This document shows, piece after piece, positions 59,776 through 64,000 of a stretch of DNA of 64,000 nucleotides. The translations under genes and the position numbers were made by a program. How positions within the stretch are numbered: position 1 is the stretch's first letter; each line of letters begins with the position of its first letter. The notes under the pieces are model-generated. The model searched no databases, was not told the origin of the DNA, and was given only the letters and a program-made list of their open reading frames with translations. The stretch covers positions 106,636 through 170,635 of the forward strand of contig JAXMOA010000015.1 of assembly GCA_034670145.1 (NCBI GenBank), given 5' to 3'. The DNA is from HXMU1420-2 sp034670145 (GTDB lineage Bacteria > Pseudomonadota > Alphaproteobacteria > Rhodobacterales > Rhodobacteraceae).

Positions 59776-62447
59776 TGGCGTCCTTCAACCTGCTGGTTCT
59801 GGTCTGTCTGGCCTATGTGGCCTTTTTGTTTTTGGTCGCCTTTGTGGCCGAGCGGCTGGCGGCCACGGGGCGCAACCGCTGGCTGCGTTCGCCTTTGATT
59901 TATACGCTGTCCCTGTCAATCTATTGCACGGCCTGGACGTTTTATGGCGCGGTTGGCTATGCGGCGCGTTCGGGGCTGGAGTTTATCACCATCTATCTGG
60001 GGCCGACGCTGGTGATGATCGGCTGGTGGTGGGGCGTGCGCAAGCTGGTGCGGATCGGGCGCAGCCAGCGGGTCACCTCGATCGCGGATCTGTTGTCGGC
60101 GCGCTATGGCAAGTCGAACATGCTGGCGGTGCTGGTGACGGTTTTGTCGGTGATTGCGATCACGCCTTATATTGCGTTGCAGTTGCAATCCATCACGCTT
60201 TCTTTTGGTGCGTTTGTCGAAGAGGCCGGGCAGGGCAGCCCCAGCACCACGGCCTTTTGGGCGGCCACGGGGCTGGCCATCTTTGCCATTCTGTTCGGCA
60301 CGCGCAATCTGGATGCGAATGAGCGCCATCCCGGCGTAGTGACGGCGGTGGCGTTGGAGGCTGTGGTCAAATTGATTGCCTTGCTGGCGGTCGGGATATT
60401 TGTGGTCTGGGGCATCGGCGGCGGGATAGCGGATACGCTGGCGCGTATTGATGCCTCCGAGATTGGTGTCTGGCAGGTCAACGGGTCGCGTTGGACGACG
60501 ATCATGTTTCTGGCGGCGGCGGCCTTTATCTGTTTGCCGCGCATGTTTCAGGTGATGGTGGTCGAGAATGATGACGAGCGTCATTTGCAGACGGCCGGGT
60601 GGGCGTTTCCCCTGTATCTGGCGGCGATGAGCCTGTTTGTGGTGCCGATTGCGGTTGTGGGGCTGGGCAATTTGCCGGCCGGGTCGAACCCGGATCTGTT
60701 CGTATTGACCCTGCCGTTGAGCGAGGGCCGTGACGGTTTGGCGGTGTTTGCCTTTTTGGGCGGGTTTTCGTCGGCGACCTCGATGGTGATTGTGGCGGCG
60801 ATGGCCCTGTCGACGATGGTGTCGAACCATATCGTGATGCCGATCTGGCTGTCGCGGCGGGGGGATGGGGCCTCGGTTTCGGGGGATGTGCGGAGCATCG
60901 CGCTGATGTCGCGGCGGTTGGCGATCGCGGGGATCATGGCGCTGGGCTATACCTATTTTCTGGTCTCTGGCGGCGGGGCGGCGCTGGCGGCGATCGGGTT
61001 GATTGCCTTTGCGGGGATTGCGCAGATTCTGCCGGCGCTGGTGGGGGGGCTGTATTGGCGCGGGGCGACGCGGGCGGGTGCGGTCGGTGGTGTTTTGGTT
61101 GGGTTTTTTGTCTGGGTTTACACGTTGTTACTGCCCGAGACCGGCAGCGGCATTCTGACGGCGGGGGTGTTGGAATATGGCCCCTTGGGTCTGTCGTGGC
61201 TGCGTCCGCAGGCCTTGTTTGGCATGGATGGTCTGGACCCTATCGTGCATTCGGTGGTGTGGAGTTTGTTCCTGAATTCGGCGGTGTTCTGTGTGGTGTC
61301 GCTGGGCACTTTTCCCGGTCCGCTGGAGCGGTTGCAGGGCGCGCAGTTTGTGAATGTGTTTGACCATTCGGCCTCGCCCCGGGAGTGGGCGGGGACTTAT
61401 GCGCAGGTTGAAGATCTGATGATCATGGTGCAGCGCATCATGGGGGCCGAGCAGGCGCAGGCCTTGTTCAATCAGGGGGCGCGTCAGCAGGGGTTGGCCG
61501 AGGCCATGCCCGAGCCGACTCCTGCGTTTCTGGAGTTTGTGGAGCGCGAGTTGGCCGGGTCGGTCGGGACGGCGACGGCGCATGCGATGATCGGGCAGAT
61601 TGTGGGGCGGTCTTCGGTCTCGGTTGAGGATCTGCTGGCGGTGGCGGATGAATCGGCGGAGTTGATGGAGTATTCCAGCCGGTTGGAGGCGCAGTCGGCG
61701 GAGCTGAGCCGGACCGCGCGGCAGTTGCGCGAGGCGAACCAGATGCTGACGCAATTGTCCGAGCAGAAGGACGCGTTTCTGAGCCAGGTCAGCCATGAGC
61801 TGCGCACGCCCATGACCTCGATCCGGGCGTTTTCAGAGCTGATGCGGGAGGCGGATGATTTGCCCGGGGCCGAGCAGGAGCGGTTTGCGCGGATCATCCA
61901 TGACGAGGCGCAGCGGTTGACGCGGTTGCTGGATGATTTGCTGGATCTGAGCGTGTTGGAGAGTGGCAAGGTCAGTTTGAACCTGACCGAGGGGCGGATC
62001 GGGGATCTGTTGGATCTGGCTGTTTCGACCGCTCTGACCGGGCAGGATCAGCCGATTCGGGTGCGTCGGGTCGCGCCTGGGGGCAAGGGTGAGGGGGCCT
62101 TGATCCGGACCGATCTGGACCGGCTGACGCAGGTTTTTATCAATATTATCAGTAATGCGCAGAAATACTGTGATGCGCAGGACCCGGAGCTGGTGATCAC
62201 GGTTTCGCAGGCCGGGGGGCGGTTTGTGATGGATTTTGTCGACAACGGCAGCGGGATCCCGCCCGAGGCGCGGGCGACTGTTTTTGAGAAATTCGCGCGG
62301 GTGAGTACGGATAAGGCTGGCGGGGCGGGGTTGGGGCTGGCGATTTGCCGGGAGATCCTGCAGCGGCTGGGCGGCGACATGATCTATCTGGGCGGCCGGG
62401 GCGGCGGCGCATTTCGGGTCCGTTTGGGGGCGGATAGCGCGAATTGA
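59772..62447 (+). CDS. SLC5 (SSS) transporter-STAC-histidine kinase fusion
   Basis: 891 residues (GTG 59772; ATG 59775 equally possible). Residues about 5-500 are a sodium:solute symporter-like membrane domain (YTLSLSIYCTAWTFYGAVGY, SATSMVIVAAMALSTMVSNH). About 540-650 looks like a STAC linker (VEDLMIMVQRIMG ... TAHAMIGQIVGRSSVSVEDL). A coiled coil leads to the kinase: His675 in SHELRTPMTSIRAF, N-box NIISNAQKYC, G1 DNGSGIPPEA, G2 GGAGLGLAIC. CrbS/CbrA-like sensor kinases have this build. The ligand may be acetate or another short acid given the ScfR neighbour, but this is inference. Confidence 0.92.
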   Translation: MMASFNLLVLVCLAYVAFLFLVAFVAERLAATGRNRWLRSPLIYTLSLSIYCTAWTFYGAVGYAARSGLEFITIYLGPTLVMIGWWWGVRKLVRIGRSQRVTSIADLLSARYGKSNMLAVLVTVLSVIAITPYIALQLQSITLSFGAFVEEAGQGSPSTTAFWAATGLAIFAILFGTRNLDANERHPGVVTAVALEAVVKLIALLAVGIFVVWGIGGGIADTLARIDASEIGVWQVNGSRWTTIMFLAAAAFICLPRMFQVMVVENDDERHLQTAGWAFPLYLAAMSLFVVPIAVVGLGNLPAGSNPDLFVLTLPLSEGRDGLAVFAFLGGFSSATSMVIVAAMALSTMVSNHIVMPIWLSRRGDGASVSGDVRSIALMSRRLAIAGIMALGYTYFLVSGGGAALAAIGLIAFAGIAQILPALVGGLYWRGATRAGAVGGVLVGFFVWVYTLLLPETGSGILTAGVLEYGPLGLSWLRPQALFGMDGLDPIVHSVVWSLFLNSAVFCVVSLGTFPGPLERLQGAQFVNVFDHSASPREWAGTYAQVEDLMIMVQRIMGAEQAQALFNQGARQQGLAEAMPEPTPAFLEFVERELAGSVGTATAHAMIGQIVGRSSVSVEDLLAVADESAELMEYSSRLEAQSAELSRTARQLREANQMLTQLSEQKDAFLSQVSHELRTPMTSIRAFSELMREADDLPGAEQERFARIIHDEAQRLTRLLDDLLDLSVLESGKVSLNLTEGRIGDLLDLAVSTALTGQDQPIRVRRVAPGGKGEGALIRTDLDRLTQVFINIISNAQKYCDAQDPELVITVSQAGGRFVMDFVDNGSGIPPEARATVFEKFARVSTDKAGGAGLGLAICREILQRLGGDMIYLGGRGGGAFRVRLGADSAN

Positions 62448-62533
62448 GTGCCGGGTTGTAAAGGCATTGGTAACCTGACGTGGCCTATACCGGGCAAGAC
62501 CCGTTTGGGCAGTAGACTGCCGTAGGCAAGGCC

Positions 62534-63616
62534 ATGGAAAACAGCGACGACGTTTCAATACTCCGCAAGAAAATGCACGATCGTGCCGCAGCGCCAGGGG
62601 ATGTGACCCGCCCGATCCTGCGCGCTTTGCGGTTGGCGATGGCGCGTGTTTCGCGGGATCGGCTGGGGCTGAGGATCGATACGATCGGGGGCACCCATGA
62701 CGTGCAGCCGCCAGAGGCATTGGTGCCCGTGCTGCGCGATGACCATCTGCTGCTGTTTCTGGAGGGCGAGGCCGGGATCTCGGGGGCGGTTGCGTTGGGC
62801 CCGGATCTGGTGCGGGCGTTGGTGCAGCAGCAGACCATCGGTATGTTGCTGCCTTCGGAGGGGGCCGCGCGGGAGTTTACCGATACGGATGCCGCGCTTT
62901 GTGCGCCGGTTGTGGAAGAGGTGCTGAAACGGGCCGCTGCCCTATCGGGTCTGGCCGAGGATCGGGATGCCTTGTCCGGGCACGGGTTTGGCGCCCGGGC
63001 GCAGGATGGGCAGAGCATGGCCCTCGCGTTGGATGGGGAGCAGTTTCGCGCGGTTGAACTGACGCTGGATATTGGCGCCGGGACCGCGCAGAGCCGGCTG
63101 GCCGTGATCCTGCCCGATGCGACCCCTGCAGAAGTGGCAGCGGAGGAGACCGCGACGGGGCGGCGCACGTTGGGGGATGCGGCGCTGGGAGCGTCTGTTC
63201 GGTTGAATGCCATCATGTGCCGGATGCCCGTGGCGCTGGGCGAATTGGCGCGGATGCAGCCGGGCGATGTGCTGCCGCTGCCGGCTTATCGGCTGGACCG
63301 GACCGAGCTTTTGACGGTTTCGGGGCAGTCGATCGGTGTGGGACGGCTGGGCCGGGTCGATGGATTGCGGGCGGTTCGGGTCAATGAGACCTCGATACCC
63401 GACCCTGATTTTATAGAGCCGCAGGCGCCGGAGCCTGACACGGTGGAATTGACCCTGACTCCGGAACCTGCGGAGGAACCGCCACGCAAGCCAGAGCCGG
63501 AGGCGGAGGATGTGGCCCTGGACCTGATGGATCAGGAGGCGGCGTTGAAGCATATCTCGGAATTGGCGGGTTTGGGGCAGGACGATTTGAGTGCGGATGA
63601 TCAACCCGGCAAATGA
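62534..63616 (+). CDS. FliM/FliN C-terminal (SpoA) domain protein
   Basis: 360 residues. A FliM-like SpoA domain lies at about 215-285 (GASVRLNAIMCRMPVALGEL, ARMQPGDVLPLPAYRLDRTE, LLTVSGQSIGVGRLGRVDGL). Upstream is a CheC-like or FliM-like middle region; downstream is an acidic Pro/Glu tail (EPDTVELTLTPEPAEEPPRK) unlike FliM. No other flagellar gene is in view. It may be a switch-complex part or a diverged homologue with another job. AAGG before the ATG is a weak ribosome site. Confidence 0.78.
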   Translation: MENSDDVSILRKKMHDRAAAPGDVTRPILRALRLAMARVSRDRLGLRIDTIGGTHDVQPPEALVPVLRDDHLLLFLEGEAGISGAVALGPDLVRALVQQQTIGMLLPSEGAAREFTDTDAALCAPVVEEVLKRAAALSGLAEDRDALSGHGFGARAQDGQSMALALDGEQFRAVELTLDIGAGTAQSRLAVILPDATPAEVAAEETATGRRTLGDAALGASVRLNAIMCRMPVALGELARMQPGDVLPLPAYRLDRTELLTVSGQSIGVGRLGRVDGLRAVRVNETSIPDPDFIEPQAPEPDTVELTLTPEPAEEPPRKPEPEAEDVALDLMDQEAALKHISELAGLGQDDLSADDQPGK

Positions 63617-63873
63617 GAATGAAAGGAGGGATTGTCGCGCGGGAATTGAGACGTGGGGCTCGAAAATGGAGAGTTTGAGAAGGAGAATTTGAGGTTGGGC
63701 TGCTGACAATGCGCCGCGCGGCGTTGGGTTTGAGGGCTGCCGGATCGAAGAGCCGGGGCGGGCGGGAAGATCTGGCTGGAGTCTGGCAGAACCTGCGACG
63801 GAGGTGATAGCGGCCTGTGTTGTGGCCCGGATCTGGATTGACCGGATGTGTCTGGCTTGTCGCGACAGGGCCT
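63617..63873. other. Stretch between FliM/N-like gene and IS; no gene seen
   Basis: About 255 bp. Only very short frames (for example a 32-codon one from ATG 63710) are present, without support. The end of the IS element probably lies near 63855. This could be the broken 5' part of whatever followed the FliM/N-like gene before the insertion. Confidence 0.4.
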
Positions 63874-64000
63874 CTAGGCCACCGACTCATAACTCCGCAA
63901 CCAGATGCGGATAGAAGCGAGTTGGACCGAGGCGAGGAAGTTGTCGTCGCGTTTGTCGTATCGGGTTGCAATCGCGCGGTAGTTCTTGATCTTGTTGAAG
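63874..64000 (-). mobile_element. IS5-type transposase, C-terminal part (runs off the window)
   Basis: On the minus strand the last 41 codons read FNKIKNYRAIATRYDKRDDN then FLASVQLASIRIWLRSYESV and stop: the C-terminus of an IS5-family DDE transposase. The sequence continues beyond 64000. GGCCCTGTCGCGACAAG just after the stop (63857-63873 on the plus strand) may belong to the terminal inverted repeat. It differs from the IS5-type stub at 16776-16938, so it is another element of the same family. Confidence 0.8.

Noticed and set aside
1..64000. CRISPR array, rRNA operon or replication origin
   Set aside because: No regularly spaced repeats, rRNA sequence, or origin-type iterons were seen anywhere in the window.

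Overview
The window looks like chromosomal DNA of a Rhodobacterales alphaproteobacterium (Roseobacter group or relative). I infer this from the smoEFGK-smoS-mtlK-mtlZ polyol operon in the order known from Rhodobacter sphaeroides, the NDUFA12-MlaD-DUF2155-aat-accC-accB block, a solitary FliM/FliN-like protein, a ScfR-type regulator, the high G+C and the many 1-4 bp start/stop overlaps. This rests on recognising families and gene order; no search was run.

Layout. 2-6827: a catabolic operon with a PotD/PotB/PotC-like ABC importer (no ATPase inside the window), a DUF1028 protein, a hydantoinase/dihydropyrimidinase, a hydantoin/Asp racemase and a second amidohydrolase. 7433-15978: a LacI-family regulator and the sorbitol/mannitol operon, with matching operator-like palindromes in front of the regulator and of smoE. 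15979-19661: a decayed island with an IS6 transposase stub, an IS5-type stub, hypothetical genes, two divergent ribbon-helix-helix genes and a tyrosine recombinase pointing at the 3' end of a tRNA-Cys(GCA). 20460-23771: Pcm-like methyltransferase, TolC and an acidic PopZ-like protein. 24236-30621: small conserved protein, EF-P, an ABC membrane domain without ATPase, YgfZ-like protein, glycosyltransferase, MsbA-like exporter and a Cys phosphatase. 30775-40106: aminotransferases, crotonase, upp, SPOR protein, AbrB transporter, YbaY/META protein and a BKACE enzyme.

40118-43269: the zinc cluster, zur-znuC-znuB divergent from znuA around a Zur-like palindrome. 43341-44146: ArsR regulator with an AHSA1/SRPBCC partner. 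44287-46324: clpP-clpX. 46580-51709: GT61 glycosyltransferase, then the NDUFA12/MlaD/DUF2155/aat/accCB block. 51982-57229: a leftward branched-chain-amino-acid-type (HAAT) ABC importer. 57454-62447: ScfR-like regulator, single-domain response regulator, small membrane protein and an SLC5-STAC-histidine kinase. 62534-63616: FliM/FliN-like protein. 63874-64000: start of another IS5-type transposase running off the window.

Most of the window is ordinary core or catabolic DNA. The best leads for something less described are the tRNA-Cys island with its divergent RHH pair and nested operators, the SLC5 kinase with an output-less receiver, the PopZ-like protein, the phosphatase coupled to an MsbA-like exporter, and the DUF1028 protein inside a hydantoin-type operon.
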